Assembly (NCBI GenBank): GCA_023511875.1
Contig: JAIMAQ010000010.1
Span: 32,758-96,757 of the forward strand
Source of the DNA: Thermoflavifilum sp.
GTDB lineage: Bacteria; Bacteroidota; Bacteroidia; Chitinophagales; Chitinophagaceae
Length of the DNA: 64,000 nt
Direction of reading: 5' to 3'
Under the pieces are notes generated by a model that saw only the letters and a program-made list of their open reading frames with translations, was not told where the DNA came from and did not search any database. The first letter of the stretch is position 1. Every line of letters begins with the position of its first letter. Made by a program: the position numbers and the translations under genes. Below are positions 34,718 through 44,683 of this stretch, in pieces.

Positions 34718-36458
34718 ATTGGCTTGTACTTCTTTGTGAGGTATAAATTTGAACGTATTCTGGGCAGGAATGCAGCAACTCTTCATGTTTACCTACAGCA
34801 ATCAACTCACCTTCCATCAGTAAAATAATCTGGTCATAATCTTTTATGGGATCAATAGATTGTGTAACTGAGATCAAAGTGATATCGGGATAATGCAATT
34901 TTAGGTTGTGCATAATTTTTTTCTCTGTTTGCCAGTCGACCCTTGAGGTAAATTCATCGAGTAGCAAGATACGAGGTCTTAACGCTAATGCTCGAGCCAG
35001 CATCACACGCTGCTTTTGTCCGCCCGACAGGCTATTGCCTCGCTCTGAGACTTTGGTTTGTAGACCTTCTGGCAACGAGTCAATAAATTCTTTCAAAGCC
35101 GCAGTTTCAATAGCTAATTGTACATCTTCATGGGTTACTTCAGGGTGGAAAGCCAAATTTTCCCATAAACTCATGTGAAAAATGATGCTGTCTTGAAACA
35201 CGATACCTATTTGTTTGTAAAAAACTGTAGGATCCCATTCGGAAATCATTTTTCCATCAAATAAGATTTTACCTGAATCGGGCTGTATCAATCCAGCCAA
35301 TAGATAAAGCAATTGCGTTTTTCCTGCGGCTGTAGGTCCAATAATAGCCGTACGTGTATGTGGTGAAATAGTAAACGAAATATTTTTAAGTATAGGTTTA
35401 TTGCCATATGATAAGCACACTTGTTGTACGGCAATATGTCCTTCGAGTTTATCCTGTAAAATACCTGGAGAAGTTGGGATTGCAGCGGTTAGCAATTGAT
35501 GAATACGTTGATAAGAAGCGCCAGCACGAGCAATTGCATTACTCATAAAGCCAATGAGCAGAATAGGAAACACCAGCATAGCAATATAACTATTGAATGC
35601 CGCAAACTCACCCAAAGTCATGTGGTGATGAATAACTAAATGCCCGCCTAGCACCAATACTGTGAGAATAGCCATATTGGAGGTGAAAGAGATAATAGGT
35701 ATGAGCATGGCAAACAAACGTAATATAGCAATCCCCAATGAACGAGCTTTACCGCTGGCAACAAAAAATTTGTTATACTCTGTTTGTTCGGCATGCAGCA
35801 CACGCACCAAAGCTGCACCAATGATGTTTTCTGTAATCACTCTGTTGAGCCAATCGATGATTTCTTGCGCTTTTTTAAACAAAGGCCTGGCTCTCCTTAG
35901 CATTTGATAAAATACGATACTGATGATGGGAATCATGAGCAATACTGCTAAGGCAAGTTTTCCGTTAATGCTGATCAACAAAATAGCCGCTCCAATGACT
36001 ACAATCACAGAAGAAAGTATGGATACCACTGCTTGGGAAATAAATATTTTAATGGCATCAACGTCTGAGGTCAAATGGGTAAGTAGTTTTGCAGGCGTTT
36101 GTTTTTCTATGTACAAATAACTTTGTTCAGAAATCTTTTGTGCAAGCTGGTTTCGTAGATCACGCGCTACTTTTTCAGAAAGATATGTTTGCAAAATGCC
36201 TTGCAAGTAAGTGAATACAAAAATAAAGGCTATTGCAAATAAAAATCCCATTACCCAGAAACGGTGTATCTGATGCCCTGCATGATATTGGTCGATAGCT
36301 CGAGCCACCAGCTGAGGAATAAACAGGTTCATACCATTGCTCAACAAGGTCATCAACAACAATAACAACATCAAGCCAGTATATGGCCTGAGCAATTGCA
36401 TCAATCCTGAGTAAACAGCAGATTGAGATGTAGTATTGGATGATCCTTCCCCCTCCAT
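34698..36458 (-). CDS. ABC exporter half-transporter, degenerate-site subunit
   Basis: Partner of the preceding entry, 586 aa, with six membrane segments then an ATPase. Walker A is GPTAAGKTQL, the signature canonical (SLSGGQKQR), Walker B ILLLDEFTSRVD, but the switch His is Gln (LISVTQSID) and the D-loop is SRVD. This is the pattern of heterodimeric exporters such as TM287/288, with one hydrolysing and one degenerate nucleotide site. It is the first gene of the pair, and its end overlaps the start of the second by 20 nt. Confidence 0.9.
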   Translation of the reverse strand: MEGEGSSNTTSQSAVYSGLMQLLRPYTGLMLLLLLMTLLSNGMNLFIPQLVARAIDQYHAGHQIHRFWVMGFLFAIAFIFVFTYLQGILQTYLSEKVARDLRNQLAQKISEQSYLYIEKQTPAKLLTHLTSDVDAIKIFISQAVVSILSSVIVVIGAAILLISINGKLALAVLLMIPIISIVFYQMLRRARPLFKKAQEIIDWLNRVITENIIGAALVRVLHAEQTEYNKFFVASGKARSLGIAILRLFAMLIPIISFTSNMAILTVLVLGGHLVIHHHMTLGEFAAFNSYIAMLVFPILLIGFMSNAIARAGASYQRIHQLLTAAIPTSPGILQDKLEGHIAVQQVCLSYGNKPILKNISFTISPHTRTAIIGPTAAGKTQLLYLLAGLIQPDSGKILFDGKMISEWDPTVFYKQIGIVFQDSIIFHMSLWENLAFHPEVTHEDVQLAIETAALKEFIDSLPEGLQTKVSERGNSLSGGQKQRVMLARALALRPRILLLDEFTSRVDWQTEKKIMHNLKLHYPDITLISVTQSIDPIKDYDQIILLMEGELIAVGKHEELLHSCPEYVQIYTSQRSTSQYELQSI

Positions 36459-36605
36459 CTGAATATGAAATCGAAAACAGAGACGAAGTTAGTGCTTCAT
36501 AATCGATTTCCGCCCTTTTGATCGGTGAATGGTTGGATCTTGTCGGCAAATCTATGTAGATGTTTTATTCAGTATGTTGTATTTTAGCTAAACAATTACA
36601 CACTT

Positions 36606-38513
36606 ATGCGAAGCATTTCTCTTTTATGTTTTGTATGGATGCTATTAACCTTATTCAACCGGCCTGCATCAGCACAATTGTTATACATGCCTCGAAACAT
36701 CAAATTGGCCATTCAGAAAGGCACGCGCTCGCTGAGTGGATTACCTGGGCTGAATTATTGGCAAAATCGTGGGAAATATAATATCTCCATCATGGTACAA
36801 CCTCCTTCACGCGAGATATTTGGTCAAGAAACCATCACTTATTACAACAATAGCCCCGATACGTTAAAACATTTAGTATTGCGCCTCATCTTAAATGTAC
36901 ATAAGCCAGAGGCTTTGCGTTATATGGATGTAGACAGCAATTGGTTTACCCAGGGAACAATTGTAGATCGAGTACAGGTCAATGGTAAAGAAGTAAATTT
37001 TGAAAATCCTAAATATCATTTTACCTGGCAAAATCTTTTTTTGCCTACTCCTTTATATCCGCATGATAGCGTACAACTCACGATCGACTGGCATTTCACG
37101 CTTGCACGTAGCCACGGCAGAGAAGGGGTTATCGATTCCACTACTTTTTACTTAGCTTATTTTTATCCGCGTATTGCCGTGTATGATGATTATAATGGCT
37201 GGGATCGGCTCGATTTTACGGGTTATCAAGAGTTTTATAATGATTTCAATGATTATCAACTGCAAGTAAAAGTGCCTCGTGATTTTGTAGTGTGGGCTAC
37301 TGGCACTCTACTCAATCCAGATGGTGTGCTGCAGCCAGCTATAGTTGAGCGGTTGCGACAATCGGAAATATCAGATACGGTGGTACATATCGCTACACTC
37401 GACGACATGCTTCAACATCGGGTGACCAGCAATCGGGAATGGAATGTGTGGCAATGGGTTGCTCATGATGTGAGTGATGTAGCTGTGGCCATTAGCGATC
37501 ATGATGTATGGGATGGAGCCAGTGTGGTGGTCGATTCTACAACGATGCGCCGAGTAAGTGTACAAGCGGCTTATCAGGATACTGCGGCCGATTTCCGTAG
37601 GGCAGTGGCTATTGGCTGTTATACCTTATCCTGGTATTCCCGTTTTTGGCCAGGCATACCCTATCCCTATCCCAAGATGACGGTAGTACAAGGTTTTGCC
37701 GACATGGAATATCCCATGATGGTCAATGATGCTAGCACACGCAATCTGGCCTTTTCGCAATTGGTGGAAAATCATGAGATCGGCCATACGTATTTTCCAT
37801 TTTACATGGGTACCCATGAAAGCCGCTATGCTTTCATGGATGAAGGTTGGGCTACTACTCTGGAATGGCTGATTGGGCAGGTAGAGCGGGGTAAAGCAGC
37901 TGCAGACAGTTTTTATAAACAGTTTCGCATTACTCGCTGGATTCATGATCCATCACAGGAAGAAGATTTACCGATTATTACACCAGCCAACGTGCTTAGA
38001 GGAGTCGCTTATGGAAACAATGCTTATGGAAAACCTTCTTTAGCTTATATTGCCTTGAAAGACATGCTGGGCGATTCTTTATTTCGCAAATGTTTACATG
38101 CTTATATGCAGCGCTGGCATGGCAAGCATCCTACTCCATGGGATTTCTTTTACACCTTCAATCAGGTATCGGGAAAAAACTTAAATCCTTTTTGGAAGAG
38201 TTGGTTTTTCTCAAATGGATATGATGATTTAGGCATTGAACAGGTACAAAAAACATCTCGAGGATATACCCTGATTATCCAAAATCATGGTGGCTTTATG
38301 ATGCCTTTCGATCTGGTGATTCAATATCCTCAACATCGAGACACGATTCACTACACGGCGGCTGTATGGCTCTCACAACCCAATCGTTATGTCATCCATC
38401 TATCCAGTAAAACACCTATCCAATCGATATTTCTCGATCCTGGTATTTTCATGGATGCCAATATGAATGATAATAGCTGGCACGCAAAGACTACTCCTCA
38501 TGGAAGCGATTAG
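36606..38513 (+). CDS. M1 family metallopeptidase (aminopeptidase N-like), exported
   Basis: A 635-aa protein with a signal peptide ending NRPASAQ, an N-terminal beta domain, then a gluzincin domain. The zinc site is HEIGH at residues 390-394, followed after exactly 18 residues by Glu413 in FMDEGW, the M1 spacing. The GAMEN exopeptidase loop is replaced by FADMEYPMM, as in many Bacteroidota M1 proteins, so specificity may differ from aminopeptidase N. Only 5 nt separate its stop from the convergent ROK gene. Confidence 0.9.
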   Translation: MRSISLLCFVWMLLTLFNRPASAQLLYMPRNIKLAIQKGTRSLSGLPGLNYWQNRGKYNISIMVQPPSREIFGQETITYYNNSPDTLKHLVLRLILNVHKPEALRYMDVDSNWFTQGTIVDRVQVNGKEVNFENPKYHFTWQNLFLPTPLYPHDSVQLTIDWHFTLARSHGREGVIDSTTFYLAYFYPRIAVYDDYNGWDRLDFTGYQEFYNDFNDYQLQVKVPRDFVVWATGTLLNPDGVLQPAIVERLRQSEISDTVVHIATLDDMLQHRVTSNREWNVWQWVAHDVSDVAVAISDHDVWDGASVVVDSTTMRRVSVQAAYQDTAADFRRAVAIGCYTLSWYSRFWPGIPYPYPKMTVVQGFADMEYPMMVNDASTRNLAFSQLVENHEIGHTYFPFYMGTHESRYAFMDEGWATTLEWLIGQVERGKAAADSFYKQFRITRWIHDPSQEEDLPIITPANVLRGVAYGNNAYGKPSLAYIALKDMLGDSLFRKCLHAYMQRWHGKHPTPWDFFYTFNQVSGKNLNPFWKSWFFSNGYDDLGIEQVQKTSRGYTLIIQNHGGFMMPFDLVIQYPQHRDTIHYTAAVWLSQPNRYVIHLSSKTPIQSIFLDPGIFMDANMNDNSWHAKTTPHGSD

Positions 38514-38518
38514 CAGCA

Positions 38519-39442
38519 TCATCTAGAAACTAGCATAGCCGCGCCAAATACGCCTGCACTATCGCCCAATGCGGGAGGGAAGATGCGCGTATCGAGGCGA
38601 TTATTGAATACATATTTGCGAATGCGTGCAGGGCCTATAGAATACAGCAAATCGATATTGGCTAATCCACCTCCTAATACAATCGCATCTGGATCTACAA
38701 TATTGATGACTACCGAAATAGCCTTTCCAAAAAATTCCAATAAGCGTTCTATGGTAGCCACAGATGCGGGCTCTGCATGAGCATATCGTTGCACAATGTT
38801 TTTTAGTTTTAATTGTTCACCCGTAAGTGACGTGTAATATCGTTCCAAAGCTGGTCCCGAGATCACCGTTTCTACACATCCCATCTTTCCGCAATAACAA
38901 GGTCCGCCCGATTCATCCAGAAAATTATGACCCCATTCACCTGCTATGCCCTGTGCACCGTGAATGAGCCGATCATGCACTACCAGCCCGCCTCCCACTC
39001 CAGTACCCATAATCACCCCAAATACCACTTCAGGATGCAGATGCTCGCGGGCAATACGCCCCAATCGTGTTTCGGCAAGGGCGAAGCAATTTGCATCATT
39101 GGCGATCACAATAGGTATTTGAAGCAGATCTTCCAGGTCGCGCTTCAAAGGTTGCTGGTTGAGGCAAACGGTATTGCTATTTTTCATCAATCCTGTTACG
39201 GGGTCGAGTGTGCCAGGTGTGCCGATGCCTAATTGCCGAGGCCGAGTATGGGTTTCATGTTGAATCTGATCTACTAAATATTTAATCCTGTGCAAGATAT
39301 GCGTATATCCTCGATCGGCTTCTGTATCGATGCGTTTGCGAGCAATAGGATGAATCTCGGGCAATTGCTTTTGCCAATCACCAGGCAAGACCACCCCTTC
39401 AATCTTCGTTCCTCCTAAATCAATTCCCCAAATAGCTTCCAT
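38519..39442 (-). CDS. ROK-family sugar kinase, likely fructokinase/glucokinase
   Basis: ATP-dependent hexose kinase, 307 aa. The phosphate motif is WGIDLGGTKIEGVV. The sugar/catalytic segment is IANDANCFALAE and the second ATP motif GTGVGGGLVVHD. A zinc-binding CYCGKMGCVETVISG with GEWGH upstream marks the ROK family. It is the last gene of a minus-strand set with GH32, so fructose released from fructans is the likely substrate; glucose cannot be excluded. Confidence 0.88.
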   Translation of the reverse strand: MEAIWGIDLGGTKIEGVVLPGDWQKQLPEIHPIARKRIDTEADRGYTHILHRIKYLVDQIQHETHTRPRQLGIGTPGTLDPVTGLMKNSNTVCLNQQPLKRDLEDLLQIPIVIANDANCFALAETRLGRIAREHLHPEVVFGVIMGTGVGGGLVVHDRLIHGAQGIAGEWGHNFLDESGGPCYCGKMGCVETVISGPALERYYTSLTGEQLKLKNIVQRYAHAEPASVATIERLLEFFGKAISVVINIVDPDAIVLGGGLANIDLLYSIGPARIRKYVFNNRLDTRIFPPALGDSAGVFGAAMLVSR

Positions 39443-39466
39443 AAATCGAATAAAATATTACAATGG

Positions 39467-41026
39467 TTAAGGAATCATATTTTTTTGTTGCACAAAACGA
39501 ATGAGTTTTAAACTGTCGATTCTACAGCTGCCTCCCCATGCTTGTAAGGAAATGCCTGTTTGCTCTGGTCTGGGGAAAAACAGCATGGTGATAGCTTTTT
39601 CTCCTTTATTTACAAATATCTCCACACTACTTTTATCCAAAAAAATATCTAACTGCAGCTCTTTCTGAGGAAGAAGGTCAACCGTTGCTGTTGTTGAGAA
39701 ATGGTGATCAAAATCGGTGAGGCCGCTATGTGTACGGTCGACCTGCAAGCGCCCTGAACGTGCATCATAGCTGATCCAAATGCCTAAGGAATCGTGCTGG
39801 GCAACAATGACTTGAAATCTTTTGTGGATGTGGCTGATGTGAAGCGATAATTTGCCACATGTAAATGGATATTCATCGATTTGCCAGGGATGGGTAGCAT
39901 CGATGTGCCGATGATGCCAAGTAATAGAATCCATGGCAAGGCGATTGATCTCGTCTACAGGATATTGATATAGCCTAAGCTTTCTCTTTGCATTGGGTTG
40001 TAGGTGAAATACACGCGGTACAGTCATAAATCCGCGCCAGGGAAAGGTAGGAATATGTGCTGCATAAGCCCAATTATCCATCCAAGCTATGCAAATGCGA
40101 CGAGGATCACTGGCTGGTAGATCATTGTATGTAGTAGCTGCATAAAAATCAGGACCATCATCTACCCGAAGAATGGTTGAGGAATCATCGGCACGAAAAG
40201 TTTTTCCATCAAAATCACCTATGAAATATTGCACATTATATTGCACCGAAACCATCAATACCCATTTGGTCTTTCCTGTTGATCTTCCTGCAGCATCGTA
40301 CACCGGAAGTGGAAACAAATCAGGGCATTCCCATACATCTGTTGTATCGCCTGCTGGGCCGAAGCTGCCCGTATGTTGCCAATGAATTAAATCGGCCGAT
40401 TGAAAAAAATGAATCTGGTGTTGTGTGGGAAATGAAACAGCCATGATCCACACGTGATGAGGTGCATACCAAAACACTTTAGGATCCCGAAAATCTTTCA
40501 TGTGCAAATCGAGCACTGGATTGTGGGTATATTTTTTCCAGGTACGTCCGCCATCGAGGCTATAAGCCAAATGTTGAGATTGGGTGTACACCTGCGGATG
40601 AAGGCTATCGAGAATATGGTGTGAGGTATAAATAGCCACTATGGGAGGATGAGTAAGACTGCCTAATCCAGACGTGTTGAAACTATCTACCACAGCCGAT
40701 CCGGAAAAGACCATACCTTCGGGTCCTTCTGGAATCGCAATAGGCCAGTTTTCCCAATGAATTAAATCACGACTTACGGCATGCCCCCAGCTCATATGCC
40801 CCCATTCCATTCCAAAAGGATTGTATTGATAAAACAAATGATATTTACCTTGATTAAATACCAATCCGTTGGGATCATTCATCCAATTTACAGGTGGAGT
40901 AAAATGATATATCGGACGAAAAGGTTCACGATAAGTAGCACGAATCTCTACTTGAGCATATGCCGAAATCCCGTACCAACAACTGATCCACAACCATAAA
41001 CTAATGAAGCGCCTCATTTTACACAT
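39467..41026 (-). CDS. GH32 fructan hydrolase (levanase/inulinase/invertase type), exported
   Basis: Five-bladed propeller plus C-terminal beta-sandwich, 519 aa. The signal peptide is MRRFISLWLWISCWYGISAYAQ (start 41026, or 41017 at the fourth residue). Nucleophile Asp51 lies in WMNDPNG; the stabiliser is in FRDPKVFW and the acid Glu in WECPDLF. The C-terminus has the sandwich motif LDKSSVEIFVNKGE. It is the fructan-cleaving member of a block with a ROK kinase and an outer-membrane porin; no SusC/SusD pair or sugar permease is linked. Confidence 0.93.
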   Translation of the reverse strand: MCKMRRFISLWLWISCWYGISAYAQVEIRATYREPFRPIYHFTPPVNWMNDPNGLVFNQGKYHLFYQYNPFGMEWGHMSWGHAVSRDLIHWENWPIAIPEGPEGMVFSGSAVVDSFNTSGLGSLTHPPIVAIYTSHHILDSLHPQVYTQSQHLAYSLDGGRTWKKYTHNPVLDLHMKDFRDPKVFWYAPHHVWIMAVSFPTQHQIHFFQSADLIHWQHTGSFGPAGDTTDVWECPDLFPLPVYDAAGRSTGKTKWVLMVSVQYNVQYFIGDFDGKTFRADDSSTILRVDDGPDFYAATTYNDLPASDPRRICIAWMDNWAYAAHIPTFPWRGFMTVPRVFHLQPNAKRKLRLYQYPVDEINRLAMDSITWHHRHIDATHPWQIDEYPFTCGKLSLHISHIHKRFQVIVAQHDSLGIWISYDARSGRLQVDRTHSGLTDFDHHFSTTATVDLLPQKELQLDIFLDKSSVEIFVNKGEKAITMLFFPRPEQTGISLQAWGGSCRIDSLKLIRFVQQKNMIP

Positions 41027-41035
41027 GTTACAGCT

Positions 41036-41626
41036 TTATTCTACATATGAGTCTCCTACCCGATCCAATGGCTTACGGTGATGGTCTTTAAGTTTTCGAA
41101 ATTGTGAAGGTGTGAAACCTGTCATGCGCTTGAATTGACCCGACAAATGTGCTACGCTGCTGTAGCCCATTTCTTCAGCAATTTCGCTGATCGACATTTC
41201 ACCGTATGACAATAATTCTTTAATCTTTTCTATTTTTTGCAACATCAAATAATGTTCAATCGTCATGTTCTCATTTTCTGAAAACAAATTGCTTAAATAA
41301 TGATAATCTTTGTTGAGCGTTTCACTTAGAAATGTCGAGAAATTTACAGGAGTAGTTTTCATTTTTCCCTGTTGCACCCAATCGATAGCTGCATGCTTAA
41401 TTGCTTCCAACAAGCGCAATTTTTTATCGGTAATCAATGCAAACCCATCTTGCTGGAGGCGTTTTTCTATTTCCTGCTTTTGTGCTTCAGTAAGTTCGGC
41501 ATTTACCACAGCCTTACCAAGATAAACAGCGCCTACTGGCAGGTGAGCATCTTGCAAAATTTGGGTAACTACTTTGATGCACCTGTCACAAACCATATTT
41601 TTGATATACAAAACAGTAGCTGCCAT
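41036..41626 (-). CDS. AraC-family regulator with N-terminal HMA-like metal-binding domain
   Basis: A 196-aa two-domain protein. Residues 1-65 form a heavy-metal-associated fold with Cys13 and Cys16 (NMVCDRCIKVV) and the second half beta-alpha-beta (EKRLQQDGFALI). Residues about 85-180 are an AraC DNA-binding domain with two helix-turn-helix units (SISEIAEEMGYSSVAHLSGQ and FKRMTGFTPSQFRK). It lies 3 nt after the porin stop and 9 nt before the GH32 start, within the fructan block. The Cys pair suggests Cu/Zn sensing, so its place in a sugar block is unexpected. Confidence 0.87.
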   Translation of the reverse strand: MAATVLYIKNMVCDRCIKVVTQILQDAHLPVGAVYLGKAVVNAELTEAQKQEIEKRLQQDGFALITDKKLRLLEAIKHAAIDWVQQGKMKTTPVNFSTFLSETLNKDYHYLSNLFSENENMTIEHYLMLQKIEKIKELLSYGEMSISEIAEEMGYSSVAHLSGQFKRMTGFTPSQFRKLKDHHRKPLDRVGDSYVE

Positions 41627-41629
41627 AGC

Positions 41630-43621
41630 TTAATTGATTAATCCCCATTTCACCCCAATCCTCACCCCAAAGTCGGGATAAGGATAATGGGGTGCGGCAA
41701 ACAGTGGATTAAAGATAAAACTATTTAATCGTTCTGCACGCAAGTATCCCACAAACGATCGAATTCGAAAATGAAAATAGGCAGCTATTTGAGGAGCATT
41801 GCTAATGCGTTGTTGGTTTTGATAAACAAATTGTTGCAACACGGGTGAATAATTGGGTGCATCAAAAGGTGTATTGTAAATAAACTCTAATCCCGTAGCT
41901 ATTTGCAAGCGATAGTGAAATAAATAATTTTCATAACTCAGCCGATTCCAAGTCCACAACAAAGGCAATTGCAAGGGTGGGTTACCGGTAATCTGTTGAA
42001 AAGCTACATCAGCATGCCAATGAAAATGGTTTACTCGAAAATCTTTTTTAAACTCAATCTGCAACAAAGTAAATGGAGAATGATATTGATCGCTCCGGTA
42101 ATAATTCACAAAATAAGTAAAATTATTGAACAAATAATATTTAACTTGTAGAGCATAATGCAGTTCTGGATTAACCGCGCTAGCTTGTAACAATGTAATG
42201 TTTTCATTATTCAGCCCTGAGTTCTGCACTACAAAACGATTCGATACAAAGCGCTGATATACCCAACTTGGCGTTTGATTTACATTTTCTGCATGCAGCT
42301 CTATATAACCCAATCGACGACTCACATATCTACTTAATGAAGCCAGAGCATGATAATTGCCAAAATCATTACCGGCTAGATATAATTTCCCATAAAGTTG
42401 CATATCCCATTTCTGGTTGCGCGTTTTGTTGCGATATTCTACATGTCCGTATACATTGTAAAAATGTTGCTTACCCAACAAATCTGATCCCACTATAGAC
42501 TCATAAGTGATGCCTTCTTGCAAATATTGACTTTGGTTTTTAGGAAAAGGAAATTGAATAAGGGAAAGATCGTTACTGATTCGCTTCCAATCATGCATAG
42601 CTATCACGCTGCTATCTTGCGGATGAGCAATAATTGGATAATTAATCTTATAAAAAGAAGCATCGAGTGTATCGGTTTGCACGATAGTATCTCGATATTG
42701 CTGGGTGAGGTGCTCTATGTGGAAAGTGTGCTGTATACGAAAGACTGGATAGAATCGATAAATCGTAGTGGTGTCATTCAGCTTCACGGAATCACTCTTT
42801 CCCCAATCATATTGATGGGAAAACAAAAAATGCTTTTCTTGAAAAGAAGATTTTACTGGAATAGAGCTTGTAAAAAACGAAAAACCACTAGATGCATTGT
42901 TGCCACCTAAAAACGTAGCAATGGTTTGTCGGTCGCTATGAATGGGATCAAGCAAATCGGCATCATTCACGATACCTCCATTTTCGCCTGTTTGTTCGTT
43001 ATTGCCAATAAGAGCTGCATAAGCATGATAGCGTTGACGGCGTGTATCAAATCGAGCCGTTATTTCGTAATGATCATCGTTGGTATTTTGATTACGAAAA
43101 TATCCAGGTGAATTGATTTTTCGGTAACGGCCAGCTATGTTGAAATTTCGTTTATGATTTTGGGTATGAAATACATCAATTACTTGTTCTTGTTTTGGCC
43201 CCACCAGATAACGCAATTCGGTATAAGGTCCAGTAGTCTGATAAAATCTAGCACTGTCAATCGACCATTTATATAAATCTAAAGCATGAAATCCCGCATC
43301 CCATCCAGCTTTCAAAAGAGGTTTAAAAATTAAGTTATATCCGGGATTGCCAATGTTCCCCAGGTAAGCATCAGAAGGTTGTAAAGGGAAATAGGTATAA
43401 AAGTTATTAATGGAAGAATCGAGATGATGGGCAGTCACATCATTCAAATAATGATAATAGATCAGAATCGTATCATTGATGCGATGTTGTAGCTTAATAG
43501 AATCACTTCCACCTCCACCTGAGAATCCGCCCCCAGTGGGGAACCTAACGGGTAGTTGCGCAAAAGCTTGCAGGACTATCATCAACAACCATATGGTGAT
43601 ACCGTAGGTTTTTATACGCAT
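41630..43621 (-). CDS. Putative outer-membrane porin (Porin_10 type)
   Basis: A 663-aa beta-barrel protein. I start at MRIKTYGITIWLLMIVLQAFAQ (43621), a clean signal peptide. A Gly/Ser-rich stretch (FPTGGGFSGGGGS) follows, then many amphipathic strands with frequent Tyr/Phe/Asn. The N-terminal NIGNPGYNLIF and FDAGFHALD-like (WDAGFHALDLYK) motifs are typical of the Bacteroidota family. First gene of the porin/AraC/GH32/ROK set by spacing. Transport substrate unknown. Confidence 0.75.
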   Translation of the reverse strand: MRIKTYGITIWLLMIVLQAFAQLPVRFPTGGGFSGGGGSDSIKLQHRINDTILIYYHYLNDVTAHHLDSSINNFYTYFPLQPSDAYLGNIGNPGYNLIFKPLLKAGWDAGFHALDLYKWSIDSARFYQTTGPYTELRYLVGPKQEQVIDVFHTQNHKRNFNIAGRYRKINSPGYFRNQNTNDDHYEITARFDTRRQRYHAYAALIGNNEQTGENGGIVNDADLLDPIHSDRQTIATFLGGNNASSGFSFFTSSIPVKSSFQEKHFLFSHQYDWGKSDSVKLNDTTTIYRFYPVFRIQHTFHIEHLTQQYRDTIVQTDTLDASFYKINYPIIAHPQDSSVIAMHDWKRISNDLSLIQFPFPKNQSQYLQEGITYESIVGSDLLGKQHFYNVYGHVEYRNKTRNQKWDMQLYGKLYLAGNDFGNYHALASLSRYVSRRLGYIELHAENVNQTPSWVYQRFVSNRFVVQNSGLNNENITLLQASAVNPELHYALQVKYYLFNNFTYFVNYYRSDQYHSPFTLLQIEFKKDFRVNHFHWHADVAFQQITGNPPLQLPLLWTWNRLSYENYLFHYRLQIATGLEFIYNTPFDAPNYSPVLQQFVYQNQQRISNAPQIAAYFHFRIRSFVGYLRAERLNSFIFNPLFAAPHYPYPDFGVRIGVKWGLIN

Positions 43622-43691
43622 TCCACGTGAGCAAGATTTGTACATGTGCCACAAACATATCATTGTTGATGATTATGCTACATGATAATAT

Positions 43692-44513
43692 TCAAAGGGT
43701 TTTGATTAATTCAATAAACAATACACTCATGGTAGGCTCTGATGCACGTGCAGCTTCCAGTACTTCTTCGTGGGTAATAACGTTGTTTTCCAATCGAATA
43801 CCAATATCGGTAATCACACTCATAGCAAATACTTTTATTCCCATATGAACGGCTACAATCGTTTCTGGAACAGTGCTCATGCCCACCGCATCGCCTCCTA
43901 TCAAATGCAGGTAGCGATATTCAGCTCGAGTTTCGAAGCTGGGCCCTTGAACACCCACATAAACTCCCTTGCGTAATAAAATATTTTTTTGTGCTGCAAT
44001 ATGAAATGCTCGAGAGATCAATTCTTGGCTATAAGGCTCACTCATATCTGGGAAACGTGGCCCCAACGCATCTTCATTTCGGCCGCGTAAGGGGTGCTCG
44101 GGCTGCAAATTGATATGATCTGTAATCACCATAAGGTCTCCCACTTTGAATTGCGGATTAAGCCCCCCTGCTGCATTTGATAACAGCAAATATTGAACGC
44201 CCAATTGCTTGATGACACGAATCGGAAAAGTAACCTCCTGCATGGAATAGCCTTCGTAATAGTGAAACCTACCCGAAAGTATCCACATGAACTTGTTGGC
44301 AACCCTACCTAAGATGAGCTCTCCAGAATGACCCTCTACGGTAGATTGTGGAAAATGTGGAATATGGCTATACGGTAAACGATGTAGTATTTCCACATGA
44401 CGGGTGAAGCTACCCAATCCACTACCGAGTACAATGGCTATAGAAGCCTGATGGGGAATCTGTTGTTGAATGGCTGAAACCGATTCCTGAATACGGGTGA
44501 GCAATGTAGACAT
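43692..44513 (-). CDS. Purine-nucleoside phosphorylase
   Basis: Trimeric-type PNP of 273 aa releasing purine base and (deoxy)ribose 1-phosphate. Motifs are IVLGSGLGSF (phosphate), RFHYYEGYSMQEVTFPIRV, LSNAAGGLNPQF, GVQGPSFETRAEYR, and GGDAVGMSTVPETIVA. I start at MSTLLTRIQES because the upstream frame overlaps the divergent gene region and is not family-like. The gap to the porin is 70 nt, so co-transcription is possible but not clear. Confidence 0.94.
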   Translation of the reverse strand: MSTLLTRIQESVSAIQQQIPHQASIAIVLGSGLGSFTRHVEILHRLPYSHIPHFPQSTVEGHSGELILGRVANKFMWILSGRFHYYEGYSMQEVTFPIRVIKQLGVQYLLLSNAAGGLNPQFKVGDLMVITDHINLQPEHPLRGRNEDALGPRFPDMSEPYSQELISRAFHIAAQKNILLRKGVYVGVQGPSFETRAEYRYLHLIGGDAVGMSTVPETIVAVHMGIKVFAMSVITDIGIRLENNVITHEEVLEAARASEPTMSVLFIELIKTL

Positions 44514-44683
44514 GGTTGAAAACAATATAGATGAATAATCCAAAAATTGTTGCGCAAAATACAGAAAAACCGCATGCAATTCGAGCAAGCCCTCTTTATC
44601 TTTTCTTAAGCTCAGACGTCATTGATGAGATAAGCATTGGCTATACTATAATTTTTTATATTTTTATTCTCAAATCTATTGTT

